64,000 nt of DNA from Acanthornis magna (GCA_036785705.1 JAWUZG010000135.1:2046001-2110000); one strand, 5' to 3'; shown: positions 27,744 to 40,449, counted from the first letter of the stretch. Numbers and translations are program-made. The notes: generated from the letters alone by a model not told the origin.

Positions 27744-29936
27744 TCTGAATCTTGTGCAAAGTTTGATATTGAATGTGTTTAACTTCACATAAATGCAGCA
27801 CTTGGTTTTAAGTGTGCAGTTTCACAGCTCAGCAAGATTTCTTTGCTCTTAGTGACAGCAGAAAACAATGGATGTCACACTATACCAAAACTTTCAGGTT
27901 TAAGACAATGCTCTGCCAACTTCCAAACTACATTAGAACAATCCACAGAGACATTTGAAGAAGGAAATATGGAAAACCAGAATGAAACCGGGCAAATAGC
28001 ACACAGAACCAAAAATCATGCCAAAGCATTCAAATAATGAACTTCTAGTATCTCCTCTGTATTGGAGAGGTAGACTGGATTGAATGTTCATCCCTATATT
28101 ATATTTCACAATCATGAACTTGGGTAGGGGCCATGCAAAAAATTTAAAAAGTTTCAGTAAAACTTTATAAAATGCCTTTTAAGACTTTCTATAAACTCTC
28201 CCAGGACAAACCCAGATGCCTTTCACCTGCTGCCCCAGTGTAAAAAACTCAGTGGAAGGCATGCAAACCTCACCAGAAAGTCTGGGCACTTGGTCACAGT
28301 GTTATTCTAAGATAGAAGGAAATTTGAAAGCTACTTGTCTCCACTTTTTCCTCCAATCCTAAAATGTCAGCAGGATTTATGAAGGAAACATTACTTAATA
28401 AAGGAAGACTTGCTTCTTTTCAAACTTTTATGGAAATGACATTGCAAAACATATTTAGCATCCAACCATGAACAATGAGTTCAACGTCAAATAACCATAG
28501 TGCGTGGCACAATTTACACTTACAAAGCCTTCAAGTTCTTCCAGAACAGCAGCAGTGCAGGGAAGATTCTCATCTGTAATTTCAGAAATTAATCCAATGC
28601 ATCAAGCCTACACCACTCACTCCCTTGAAAGATGCTCTTAACAAACTGAATTGCTTGCTTTTATTGTGACCTGACAGAAATTGAAGCATTTTGTTTAGAT
28701 TTCCCCAAAATAAATCCAAATATTTCAGCAAAAGCAGGTGGGTTCCCACGTGATAACTTGATTTTAATGGAATTTCCTTTTCCTTTGTAGATATACTGGG
28801 AGAAGGTTGCAAATAAAATACAAATTTCACAATCACTGGAAGTGTAAAAGCTGACTGGATAATTCACTCAGTTATTAAGAAACAATACTGATGAATGGGA
28901 ACCCAAGTCTAAAAATTAACAATGCATGTAAGAAAACAACAAAAATGCTGCTCTTTTCAGTATTGCAAATATGAAGTAATGAATGCATACAACTAAAAGG
29001 AACAGAAACTGCTCCCTCAGCAAGACGCGTTGCATATGAGAGGGAGGGCTCAGGTTAAGCTTGGTTCCAGAATTCTGATCTCTCTTGGGCTTACATAAGG
29101 GACAAAAGTAAGATATCAACAAGCAACGCCATTTCTCCTAACTCAGCCACAATCAACAGAGAAAGGGGGTGGCAGCCCTGACTGTGATCTTGCCAAGTCA
29201 TATCCAAAGGACTCTAGGAGAAGTTGAGTGTTTGCCTGATCGTCCCAATAATTTAAAATTAAAAAAAAAAAATAAATTGTAAAGCTCATATGCTAGCACC
29301 TTGGGCATCTTCTGGCATATCTTCTTTCTCACTCATGTTTTGTCTGAAGTAAATTCTATTTAATCTTGTCGTAAAAATAACAGGAATTTAAAGCACAATG
29401 TTTATTTGCAAGTACTTTTGGTAGCACTAAATTCCAGAGGCTTTTCTCTGGGACATGGCTTTTCCTCGAGGCACCTGTTGGCAGAGGGGGAAGCAAATGT
29501 CAAGCATACCTGCAGGCACTTCATGCAGGATCCTGGCAGGCATTCTGCTACCAATCCAGCCGACTACAGTAGCTCCCATGACTGGGTACACCTTCCTCTG
29601 AAATACTTGCTTGCAATTTTGTTCCCCTGCCAACTTGTTAAAAAAACATCCAAAGCTAATCAAATGTTTTTGTTTGGTTTTGGCTGCTTCCTTATCAAAA
29701 CTTTACAAAACTTTAATCTCAGCCTCATGAGCCCTGCAGCTGTAAATTAATTGAATAAAATTTACAAACATTATGCATTGATAAAGCACTTCCAAGACTT
29801 TTCCCTATTCAGTTGACTTAGCTGCTTGGCATGACAGTTTTGCTTGACATGAGTTCAGAGCCTCTGGAAACCTTCCTAATCCCACTCTCCAGGCCTTGTG
29901 CCTATTCATGGAACCATGTCAACCCAACTCCAGAAA

Positions 29937-29979
29937 ATTAAATTAAAAAAATTAATTAATTAATTAAAAAAATTAAATG
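29937..29979. repeat. TTAA-rich palindromic low-complexity tract
   Basis: About 43 bases of A and T arranged as A runs on both sides of an ATTAATTAATTAATTAA core. The core is self-complementary and could extrude as a hairpin. It could also be an expanded TTAA repeat with no function. Confidence 0.8.
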
Positions 29980-32900
29980 GTTTTAAGCCCTCAGAATCAT
30001 CCCTTGGTACACATTCCACCTTTACATTGCAAGCATCTTGTTGCACAGAATAACTCTTATTTGAAAGACCTAAGAAGAAACCAGTCTAGTCCCCAAAGTT
30101 ATTAACATTTAATAAAATATCTCACTTAAGATTATTGTGGGTTGAAGCATAATTGCATTTGCTACCATCATTCTGAAGTCATCTGTTTATCTTTCAGTGC
30201 AATATTTCGATATCAGTGTTCAAACTAAATATTTTCAATGGAATCACTGGATGATTCCTTTTATACTAAAGAACAAAAAATCTCTTCTGTCCATATAGCA
30301 ATCCATAAAGACCCTCATCCTCCCCATTTCAGCTAATATTTTTGATTAGACCACAAAGCACAACTATTCTGACACATTATACTGGTACCAAAATAAGATG
30401 ATTTCTTACATTCTCTGCAGGAGTAGAAGTAAAAACTATACATATTTTATGAAATATTGGGCTGCATGGTAAAGGAGTTTTCTTAAATATTTATCTGTTT
30501 AGTATTTTTAAACCAACTTTTAAATAATAATCTGTTGGAACTACAATAGTCTTTATGCTTAAAATAAAAATGAAAGTCCAAGCAACATCTCTGAGTCATA
30601 CTTATTGGAGCTCACAGGCAAAGCACATGGAAGCAAATATCCAGGCTGTAAAGAAGTTTTTACATAAAGACATGAAATAAAATGGAGGTCTATATTGACC
30701 TATAATACATATGTAAATAGCTCAGTGAAGTTTTGATAGGGATTAATTAATCCAAATAACTTTATATCATCCCAAGATTCCTTTAATTTCTATTTGTGTG
30801 GGCATTTAACTAAAAAAACCATGATGCTAAAATGATTACAAAACCCACAAGTAGTACTCTTTTAAGAGTCAAAAAGTTTGTGAAAAGTATTGGGTACTTA
30901 AGGAAGGGAGGACCAGCTGTTGCCAATACTGATATATCAGAAGAAAGTTTCAAAAAACTTCATGCATGCAACAAAAGAGTGTGATTCAAAACAAAGTCCA
31001 TAACATAAAATACTGGAATCTGTTCAGTCATGTAAGAGATGGAGAGAATACAAAATGTTGTTCATGTTTTGGCAGACTGATCATTTTAACAGAATCAGAT
31101 CATCATTTGCATCAGACCCCTAAATCTACAGATGTGATGATGTCATGAAACTCCAAGAAAAATGTGTAAATATATTTCAGAAGTCAGATCAGAGCTATTG
31201 AATGACACAAAGAAACATGGAAGAACAATGTTTTTTAGCTCATCTTACACATAATTCAGTCAAGCGCTACAACTGGCTAATATTTCGTGGGCAATATTTA
31301 AGCAATAAAAACCAAAGTAAATTGGGGACCAAAAGAAAAAGCATTTTCAAAGGCATAGAATACTTTCAGTGCCCTTTCCCCACATCAGGAAAACAGAATC
31401 TGGGCACATTACTACCATTTTTCCCTTGAAAAGCTCCCACATGAATCAGCTGTGCCCTTAAGACCAAGTATTTGAAATGCCTTAGACTAATTTTAGGAAG
31501 GAAAAAAATTCTAATATACTGTTACAATAACGCCCTTGGAGAGAATGACCACATGGGACACACAGTGTCACTGAACAAGGGACACCAGTGCCAGGGAAGA
31601 ATATTGCACCAGTGTTACTCAGCTGATCCCTGGAAAAATAAAGGAAGCCTCACCAAATAAGGAGAAGAAGAAAAAAAACTGAAAATGGGTGCATTTTCAA
31701 AACTCAGGACTATTTAAGTTGGTTTCATGTACAAACCCAAACTTTTTAGCTGTGCCTTCTAGTTAGAAAAATATTAACCATGTGCCTAGTATTTTATTTA
31801 TACAGTTCTAATCTTTATCTATCATGACACAGTCAAGTAGCTAAATCCAACTTAACCAACACTTACTGCATTAAGGAAGCCAAAATACAAGTTTCTTCCT
31901 CTTCATAGTAATTGGGGAAAATTTTAGGTAATGCCAGAAATTTTTGCCTTTAATATTATTTATTTAATGTTACTGAAATTTCTAGAACTTTGAGGGTATG
32001 AAGGCATTTTATACAAAGACTATCTGTATTTGTAGGCGGGGCACTGATGGAGGTCAGGGTAGTCTAGGTAATGATAAATCCTAAAACCTTGATATGAATT
32101 ATATCTGAAGCACAGTGAGGAACCACAAGCAGTAAGACAGGTTTTTAAAAGCTCATTATTTTGAGCCTATGTTTTCCTTTGAACCAATCCTTCAAAAAGG
32201 GTTCTGCTCTATTGCACATCCCCTCAGAATCATTTGAAGAGCAATCCTTTTCATTTTCTCATCACCCAGGCATCCAATCCTAATTCCTCACACCAGCATT
32301 TCAACTGGTGGCAGTCAAGAAGGTAGGCAAGTTTATAAAACACCTGAAGTGAAGAGCAGGAGCTCTGTTGTCACTTCCATGTGAGTGCTGGGGAAAATAC
32401 TGAGGCAGGCTATGTATTTAATATCTTTTCTTTTCATCTCTTTACAAGTCACATGACATACTCAAAATTCCGGCCAAATCAACCTCTTATACCTAATATC
32501 ACGGTCTGTATACCATGTTATATTAGCTAGTTGGCAGGTTCTGTTGCTCATTTATCAAGATGTTTAGGAATTAAGGGATGAATCTCTTTCTGTTTTCCTA
32601 TTAGTGATACCGGTAAGCTCTGAATATGCTGGAAGAAAGGAGCTCCAAACCAGATAAATTATATGGTTGCTTCAGTACACATAAATAGCAGAAAGGACTG
32701 CAAGCCTAAGAATTCATAAAGCCTGTGAGAGATGCAGAAGACCTCTGTTAAGTACAGCTAACAGCTGATATATTAATGATTTAGTTTTTTTTAATGAAGA
32801 CTGGTTTTTAAATATAGTGATGGTCCTATATAATTAACATGAAACTCAGGGCAACACTAAAGCTCACAAAATAGATGGATATGTTAAATAATCAGCAGAT

Positions 32901-34629
32901 ATCCCACTTCATCAGAATAAATTAACTTTGAAAGAAATGCGATTAAAAAATTAAATAGTAGAAATTATAAAGTACATGGTTTCGCCCACTGTGAAAACTC
33001 TCAGACCATAATAATTGCATTTTTTCAATACATGTTCTTATCTAAGTCTTCTCAGATGTTTTATCATTACTGTTCATTATTTACAGCATATGACTGCCCC
33101 TTTCTAAAAGAGTAATAATTTGGAGGATTTTGCCATAGGTAACAAGCTTTTCTGGAAGAGAAGATACTCCTCATTTTCTCCTAGTTTCTCTTTATTCACA
33201 ACATCTGCACAAACTGAAATAATATAAAGAGGATGCTGCAAAGAGTTGCCAAACAACACAAGGACAATTCCAATAGCAGCCCAGATGAAATCACTTTGTC
33301 CAGGCAGGTGGTCAGAAACTACTGTTTCAGCTTGTGATATTTCATTCCAACTCAGCAAAGTGCCTTCCTGCACCATTTGCTCTACCTCCACATGGCCCTG
33401 CCTCAAAGATATGTCCCAGTAGGAACACTAACTCGAAACACAGCAGGCATTTTCCTTTCTCCCTGTTCCAGTTTTGCTGCCTTGTTCTGAGGACAGAACA
33501 TATAACATAGGGCTAAAATGGCACATTTTAAAAATATTTCAGAAGATAATGATGCAGTGGTAAAGCGGAGACCTTGCTCTTCAAGTAGAGTCTTAAATGT
33601 GATAAGCCAAATGAGTTAGAAATATAATCACCCTGTGCTGCTCTGGGGGGAGACTAAGAGCAGAGCTGGTGAGCCAGGAGCATGTGTAGACACAGGGATT
33701 CAGCTAGAAAATGGGCAGTGATGGCTGTATAACTCATGGGTGAGTCTGAAAGCTTTTCAGATGATCAGAAAGTGAGCACTGCAATGATAAGAGTGCAAAA
33801 TTTCATCTAATGATGGATAGGTTTTCTCTGAATTATTCGGAGGTGATGCACCAAAATTGCTATATGTAAGTGGATGCCCTTGGAGGCATTTCCTACATGA
33901 AATAGAGACATAAAGCATTTAACTCACGTAAGTATGAAAGAAGAGGTAAAATTACACTAAAGCTGAAGACCAGATTATAAAAATTTTTTAAGAAGGAAAG
34001 AAATTAAATTAGAATGGCTTAGTTTTTTAGCTGCCTGAAGAGAAGAACAAATAAAAGAGAAAACAGATGAATATACTTAAAGCAGCACTGTAAGTGCTGA
34101 GTATCTCCAGTCATGCAAGTCAATCTGTGCTCTGACCTTCAGAGGGTGAGCACCAATTCCCCAGCTTCACCTCTGCACCATTAGAAATTGTGCTGCAGGT
34201 ACCTAATTTGTGTTTAAGTCACCATCTTTTGGCCATCCAAGCATCACAAAGAGATCAGGCCTTCAAAGAGTAAAAAAATAACATTCACTCCAGCTTTTAA
34301 AATGACTTATCAGTGAAATAAAGACACAGACAGTTTCAAATAACTAAACCAGAAATGAGATCTGTCTTTGCAATGACTAGGGAGCAAGGGGACAGATTGC
34401 CTATATCCATCCCAAAGTGTCTTCATCCATTGCACAACAGACTATTTGTGAAGCTAATATCATCAACAGTGTCTTCTATTCAGTTAAAAATCAAGTAAGA
34501 AAGGCAACACACTATTAGAAAACTGTAAATACTGCCCGAGGGTTTGCGTATGTAAGGATCAAGGTCTTTTGCAATTCTGCTGACGGATTATCACCCATTT
34601 AGTTATTGAGGTCTGTACAAATTATGGAG

Positions 34630-34710
34630 AGACATGCAAATGTAATTAGGAAGGCTAGTCTTTTAATGAACTAACAAGAAGTGCTATAGGTAGTTAGATA
34701 CTTAATCATT
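34630..34710. promoter_or_regulatory. Octamer plus homeodomain motif cluster, possible enhancer
   Basis: A perfect POU octamer ATGCAAAT (34634-34641) is followed one base later by TAATTA (34643-34648), then TTAATGA (34663-34669) and TTAATCATT (about 34702-34710). An octamer next to a homeodomain core is a common arrangement in developmental enhancers. Conservation cannot be judged from one sequence. Confidence 0.3.
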
Positions 34711-35396
34711 GCTACCAGCAACACTAGAAGCTTTCTCATTAAAAAGTTAGTTTGCGAAGACAATTTTTTTCAGGTGATGAAAAATGCATGTAGAAACTTA
34801 ATACAAGTTAAATTATGATTTCTGCTCATTCTAGGCTTTCCCTTTATGCCAGAAAAATAGTAAGCAGTGTTCTGTTTCATTAGTCCCTTGGATGTGAAGG
34901 TAGCATGAAGTCATGGCTTCCCACCTACATACAGGAACAGGGAGAGTAGTGTAGTATAAATTAACACAAAGGGCCAGACAAAATCACACTAGAGTCCATG
35001 GAAGAAAAAAAGCGTACATGTGACAAGACCATTGTCCATCTTCCAAAGTTCAAGCTGTAGTCAAACAGATGGGAATGTTACTTTTCACACAGCCCAGTTA
35101 TGAGACGTAGTATTCACCATGTTAAACCTTGCTAGAGCAACCTTGCCAGAGCAGGTAAAAATAAATTAATTTGGCTGTAGAGGTGCCATCCCAATTCTTT
35201 GGGACTTTATTCACTCAAGGCTGCACACTTATGTGTGGGAGAAAACTTTCTTGAGAGCAAGGGCTTAATGGCAGCAGTGCAATAGAAACGGAACTGCTCC
35301 CATCAGACCACAGCAGCACTTAACAAGAATCCAGGAACCAAGGAGTGTGCTGCAGGCTGTACAATGGCACCTGTTTCATACAACTCTTTGAACAAT

Positions 35397-35425
35397 TATT
35401 TTTTTTTCTTTTCTTTTCTTTTTTT
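35397..35425. repeat. T-rich (TTTTC)n tract
   Basis: A pyrimidine run of T tracts with three TTTTC units. No retroposon body is recognised beside it. Confidence 0.8.
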
Positions 35426-36640
35426 GTAAGACAAAGGTATTGAAATCATCAAATCATTCTGCAATGTTATTGAAGCAAACCCAACCTTGTCTCAGCACAT
35501 TAATGGGTTCAAATAAGCAAAGTTCAGTGATATTTCCAAAACATAATTGACATAACTGTGGAATTCCACTGTTGAAGTAGTAGGAATTAGATAGTAAATG
35601 TTACTATCTCAGGCTATTGATTTGTTACCTGTCCATTGAACTAGGTCATGACTGAATGAAAGGCCACTGTGAACCTGATGATGTTAGGATCTAGCATACA
35701 GCAGAACAAAAGGTTAGGTGAATTTAGACATTTTATCTCCTTCTAGAGGAACTTAATCTTCTAACTTCTGAAAATAACCCCAAACCCACACATATTACTG
35801 ATTTAACAACTTACAGAGTTTTCAGTAAAATCATAGTTGGAACTAAAATTTGATCCTTAGATGAAACAAAAGAGAGAAAAGACAGCTCTTAAAATAGTTA
35901 CTAGAAAAATTCTGAAGTATCCTTTTACTACTAATGTTATGTATACATTGTACCAATTACTTACAGGAGATGACAGGTATTAAAAATACATTTCAAACCT
36001 ACACTGCATTTAACAGAATTTGAAATTCCTAAATTGATACAGCAAGTCATTTTATTTGCTAGTAATCCATAAATTAACCATGGCTTAAAAAAGTCTGCCT
36101 TAAGTAATCACGAGTACTAATATGACATCATTTGCAATAAAAATCCTGCATTATTGTGAACTTACTAACCTACCTAAAACCGAGTGTGCAAATCCTAGCA
36201 TTATGAATGTTATTGGCAAAAGGTCTATTGAATTTAACAGCATCAAGGTTTGAGCCAGCACTTTTCTAGATTCAGAAATGTTTAATATAATAGAAATTCT
36301 GAAACTCTGGAAGGACCCTAAAACCAACTTGAATACAGTAAAAGTCAGTTTTCAATTCAAATTAGACTGTGTTAGGAAAATTCAACAGAGAGAAGAAAAG
36401 AGCATATCTTTGTCTTTTTTACATAATTAAAACCTCTAAATTGAAAACTGAATTGAAAATGAGAGCAGAAAATAAAGGCAATGATTAAATATTCACTGCA
36501 TGTAAAGAGAAGCCCTTTAAATAAAGCTTTCATAGAGCAGCTGAGCTGATATCCTCTACTAAATTATGTTGCTGTTATTCATAAGTGGTTTTGACAAGAG
36601 TCAAGTAGATGCAATAAAATAAAGTAGCATCATCAAATTT

Positions 36641-36661
36641 AAAAATAATAATAATAAAAAA
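36641..36661. repeat. (AAT)n microsatellite
   Basis: Four AAT/ATA units flanked by short A runs. It is a minor simple repeat. Confidence 0.75.
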
Positions 36662-38590
36662 CCTTGGTAATTAATACAGCTCCACGTGACATTTAAAAAA
36701 AAAGCCAACAAAAATGGGGGAAAATCCTAGTACAGCTGTGAAGAAGTTAGAAAATACCATGTACTGAACTTCCCACACTGACACCCAGATCCAGTTACCG
36801 TCCTATATTATCCTTCGGTCATGGCAGCAGCAACCAGCTCACATCTCTGGTAAAGGAAGACAAATGTAATCTGAGCAGGGAGATTCCCACTTTGAGCCTG
36901 GGACAATGTAATTGCCAACAGAGGACCCAAAGGGTGACTATACCTTGGAAGTTGTGCAACTTGCACCAAAGAAGGGGCAAACCTAAGCCAGAGGACAAGC
37001 TACCTTTCCACCCGGGACCTTTCACACTACAATGAGGACATGGAAAAATTGCCTACGTGCCTGTAAACAAAATGACAGATTTCCAGCTTCTTAGTCAGCT
37101 GTAAGCTTCATGAAGTATTTCCTTGAACTATTTCCATTACTGAGCAGTAACTGATGTCCAGAAACTACATTAGATGCCTCTAATCAACTGATACAATCGT
37201 TATGTCTATTCTACTAATGGTGCCTCAGATCAAATCCTCATAGCACTGCGAAAAGATAAGGAAAGAAATGGGAAGTTCTTGCCAGGAAACACAGGATTAA
37301 TTCAGAGCAGTTTGAACGCACACTAACACAGCAGTATTGGCTGCCTCTCACATAAGGCAAAAGAGGATGTTCAGCCTAAAAATATCCTTTGGAAGAAGAA
37401 TCAGAAGAATTCCCCCAAAATCAAGATTTTAACATATACAGGGAAAAAAAATGGATTCACTCCCCCATACTAATTACAGTAATATACATACACCCCTTGC
37501 TATATTCTATTTATTTTTTTTTAAATCACTTTCAAGGGGGAAATAGAAGTACTTTGAATCTTTCTTGATAAAGAAACAAAGAAATACTAGCTCAGAATCA
37601 AGCAGAAAGATCTTTTCCAGTTAGAGAAAGAAGCTGGTGGAGCAACAATTGTCATGAGGATTGCTTTTTATTGTTCATTTCCAGGCAGTGAAATCTGTGG
37701 CTAATGGGGCTGCCCCACAACAGCTGCTAATACTCTAGAGACACTTTTTGATATTCCAGTTTCCAGCACAGTATTGCAGTACTGAGAGAAGTGCAGGTAA
37801 AAGCAGGACACTGCCAGGCAAACACACTTACCTGCACAACCCCTATAAACTATCCAGAGCAGGCACACATTAAGGACATTTACTTCTGAGGTTGATAAAA
37901 CTTGTTTGACAGTACACCAGAGTCAGTAAAGGAAATTACTACCAACGACATTAGAAATGGACTGCCTTTTGTACTCAGTAATACTTTTTACAGTTTATGT
38001 CATGACCTAAAGCCCTAAAATTTTAACATACCATCAAGTGCCTTTTTAATGGTCTTTATAATCAGTCTTGTGGGACCAGGAAAGATGCAAATTGTAAAAG
38101 GCACGTAACATTGGGCACATGCATTCATAAATATGTTTTACCCAATATCGCATTATTTGATTTCTCCAGACTAAAATAAATTAAGAGCAGGATTCCGATT
38201 TGAAAACAATGTACCTGTATAACACCAGGAAGTCTAATAGCTGTCCCTTCATATGCCTTTACCTAGCCAGAGCCAAAAGGAGGATGGGAAGTATGAAGCA
38301 CAGAGGTTATAGAAATATTAAGAAGCACAAAGGTGCTCCTGTAATGCCACAGGTAAGATAGGGCAAGGTTCAGATTGAACAGTAGTATAAATACATGAGG
38401 GAACAAAGTAGCAGGACACATTGTTTCCATGCTTCAAGCCCATTATGCTGCTATCATATCCCCTAGTAACAAGTTCTGAATCTCCAGGTCACTAAACCTC
38501 TCCTCACAGGTCAGACTCACAGTGCCCATGGAGGCAGAGCTGTCCTCTCTCATGCCAAGGGGTTGATCTGGGTCTCAGTACCAACACACC

Positions 38591-39084
38591 AATGTAGCAG
38601 GTGATGACTTTAGACCTCTTCCTCCATCTGGGTTACCAGCAGGAGGCAAAGCTTGTGTTCCCTGTCCACATACAGGCTTGGCCTTCACAGAGCTGGCAGA
38701 GGCTGCAGCTGCTGCAATTATTTCGCAGCACTGTGACAAAAGCACTGGATGCCATAAGGATCGCTATTGTGGCTGTGACAAGAATCCCTGCAGCTGTGAC
38801 AAAGATCACTGTGGTGTCCTGCTGCATGCATGCTGGCAGAATCCACAGTGAAGCTCAGCGACACTTGCTCTGTAATCCCTATGACACAGACATTTATCCA
38901 GAAGGAGTTTTCCTAGCAAATCTAGAAGGCTCAGAGGATCAGGGATTTCCCTCTGAGGTCCAGCAGCTAACATCTCTAAGTTGGGTTACAACCCCACCAT
39001 GCTGTGACTGCCAAAGTAAAAATATTAATGAGGTCAAAGTGATTCTGATGGAAGAAGGGCAGCAAGATTTTTTTCCATGAGGTC
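38591..39084 (+). other. Unassigned 159-codon reading frame upstream of a CR1 copy
   Basis: An open frame runs from ATG at 38601 to a stop at 39078-39080. Its middle contains loosely repeated GCTGTGACAA/ACTGTGACAA units, giving an alternating A, V, T and I composition. Two Cys residues in a CCDC motif lie near the C-terminus. I recognise no family. The frame stops right where recognisable CR1 sequence begins. It could be host sequence, a diverged 5' section of the CR1 copy, or a different repeat. The length is near what chance can yield in 64 kb, and an antisense frame overlaps it. I do not claim that it is translated. Confidence 0.3.
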
Positions 39085-40449
39085 AAGATGGCTTTAGGGC
39101 TATTGCCATTGACAAAGTTCTCCAGCAGACAAATTTTCTACTGCTCCAGCTGGATCCCTACAAATCTATTCAACCTGATGGGATTCATCCAAGAATCCTC
39201 AAAGAGCTAGATAGCTCAAGAGTTGATATCATCACAAAACCTCTCTCAATAATTTTTGAGTGGTCTCGGGAATCTGGAGTGGTCCAGCTGACTGGAAGCT
39301 GGCAAATGCCCCAGTTTTCAAGAAGAGAAAGGAGGACCCTGGAAGCTACAGATCTGTCAGTCTCACTTCAGTGCCACGCAAAGTTATGGAGATTATTTTG
39401 GAAGGTGTTGAAAAACACCTGAAAGACAACACAGTCATTGGTTACAGCCAGCACGGCTTCATGAGAGGAAAGTCGTGCTTATCAAACCTGATTTGCTTCT
39501 ATGACAAAGTAACCCACTGAGTTGATCAGGGGAAGCCAGCTGATGTAACCTTTCTGTATTTCAGTAAAGCTTTGGATACCGTTTCTCAGAGGATCCTTCT
39601 GGACAAAATGTCCAGCACACAGCTGGATAAACACACCATGAGATGGGTGAGCAACTGGCTCATGGGTCGGGTGCAAAAGGTTACAGAGAATGGGGTGACA
39701 CCAGACAGGGACCTGGCACTAGTGTCCATCAGACCCTGTGCTCATCAGCATCTTCATAAATGACTTGGATGCAGGACTGGAAGGGATACAGAGCAAGTTC
39801 ACAGATGATACAAAGCTGGGAGGAGCTGAGAGAGGCCCTGCAGAGAGGCCTCGACAGTGGTGAGGACTGGGCAGTCACCAACCGTACAGAGTTCAACAAA
39901 GGAAATCCAGGTGCCAGATTCTGCACCTGGGATGGGGAAGTCCTGGAGGTATGGACAGACTGGGGAATGAGATAAAAGATATTAAGTTATTAGAGAGCAT
40001 CCCAAAGAAGGGCCACGAAGATAGTGAAGGGCCTAGAGAGGAAGTTGTGTGCGGAGTGGCTGAGGCCTTGCTCTGTTCGGCCTGGAGGAGACCGAGGGGA
40101 GACTTCACTGCAGTTACAGCTTCCTCCTGAGGGGAAGAGGAGGGGCAGGCACTGATCTCTTCTCTGTGGTGACAGTGACAGGACCTGAGGGAATGCCCTG
40201 AAGTTGTGTCAGGGGAGGTTTAAGTTTAATTTCAGGGAAAGGATCTTCACCAGAGGGTGGTTGGGCACTGCAACAGCTCCCCGGGGAAGCTGTCACAGCA
40301 ACAAGGCCAACGGAGTTCAAGAAGCATTTGGACAATGCTTTCAGGCACATGGGGTGACTCTTGGGGTCTCCTGCGCAGAGCCAGGAGCTGGACTCAATGA
40401 TCCTCGTGAATTCCTTCCAACTCAGCATATTCTGTGATTCTGTGTGATT
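39085..40449 (+). mobile_element. CR1 LINE, 5'-truncated and internally deleted
   Basis: This is the 3' part of a chicken-repeat-1 non-LTR retrotransposon: reverse transcriptase section of ORF2 plus the 3' untranslated region. Visible landmarks are PDGIHPRILKEL (about 39175-39210), WKLANAPVFKK and DPGSYRSVSLTSVP (from about 39290), IGYSQHGFMRGKSCLSNL, RT motif A as FLYFSKALD (39551-39577), LLDKMSSTQLDKHTMRWVSNWL, and motif C as FTDDTKL (from 39798). The 3' end carries two perfect ATTCTGTG octamers (40429-40444). The 5' part of ORF2 is absent, as in most CR1 insertions. Compared with the consensus I recall, about 200-300 bases are missing near 39970 and smaller pieces near 39735 and 39830. The 3' end resembles the CR1-J/E type, but subfamily assignment is tentative. 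Confidence 0.93.
39260..39809 (+). pseudogene. Broken CR1 reverse transcriptase (ORF2 fragment)
   Basis: This is the coding remnant inside the CR1 copy. In an intact element it primes reverse transcription of the element's RNA at a nicked target. It is dead here for several visible reasons. There is an in-frame TGA at 39518-39520, directly after CFYDKVTH. The first catalytic aspartate of motif A is replaced by tyrosine (FLYFSKALD). A net frameshift lies between motif A (starts 39551) and motif C (starts 39798), whose frames differ. Motif C itself keeps both aspartates (FTDD). The N-terminal endonuclease part is not present. Confidence 0.88.

Larger units (their letters stand above)
19459..38590. 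other. Long unique AT-rich stretch without recognised transposons
   Basis: About 19 kb in which I recognise no LINE, LTR, DNA transposon, gene or RNA gene. It holds only small simple repeats and short duplications, listed separately. The GC-richer islets near 20.4-20.7 and 26.25-26.5 kb match no family I recognise. AT-rich blocks near 21.1-21.75, 24.4-24.5 and 34.6-34.7 kb carry many TAAT-type motifs. Reading frames are short and overlapping. The minus-strand frame at 33104-33406 is discussed among the findings. Confidence 0.5.

Noticed and set aside
29406..29750. 114-codon plus frame opposite a 78-codon minus frame
   Set aside because: Both are low in recognisable features and are mutually antisense. 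No family or splice context was seen.
33548..33580. CAGTGGTAAAGCGG resembling a tRNA A box
   Set aside because: No B box follows within 30-60 bases and no cloverleaf could be drawn.
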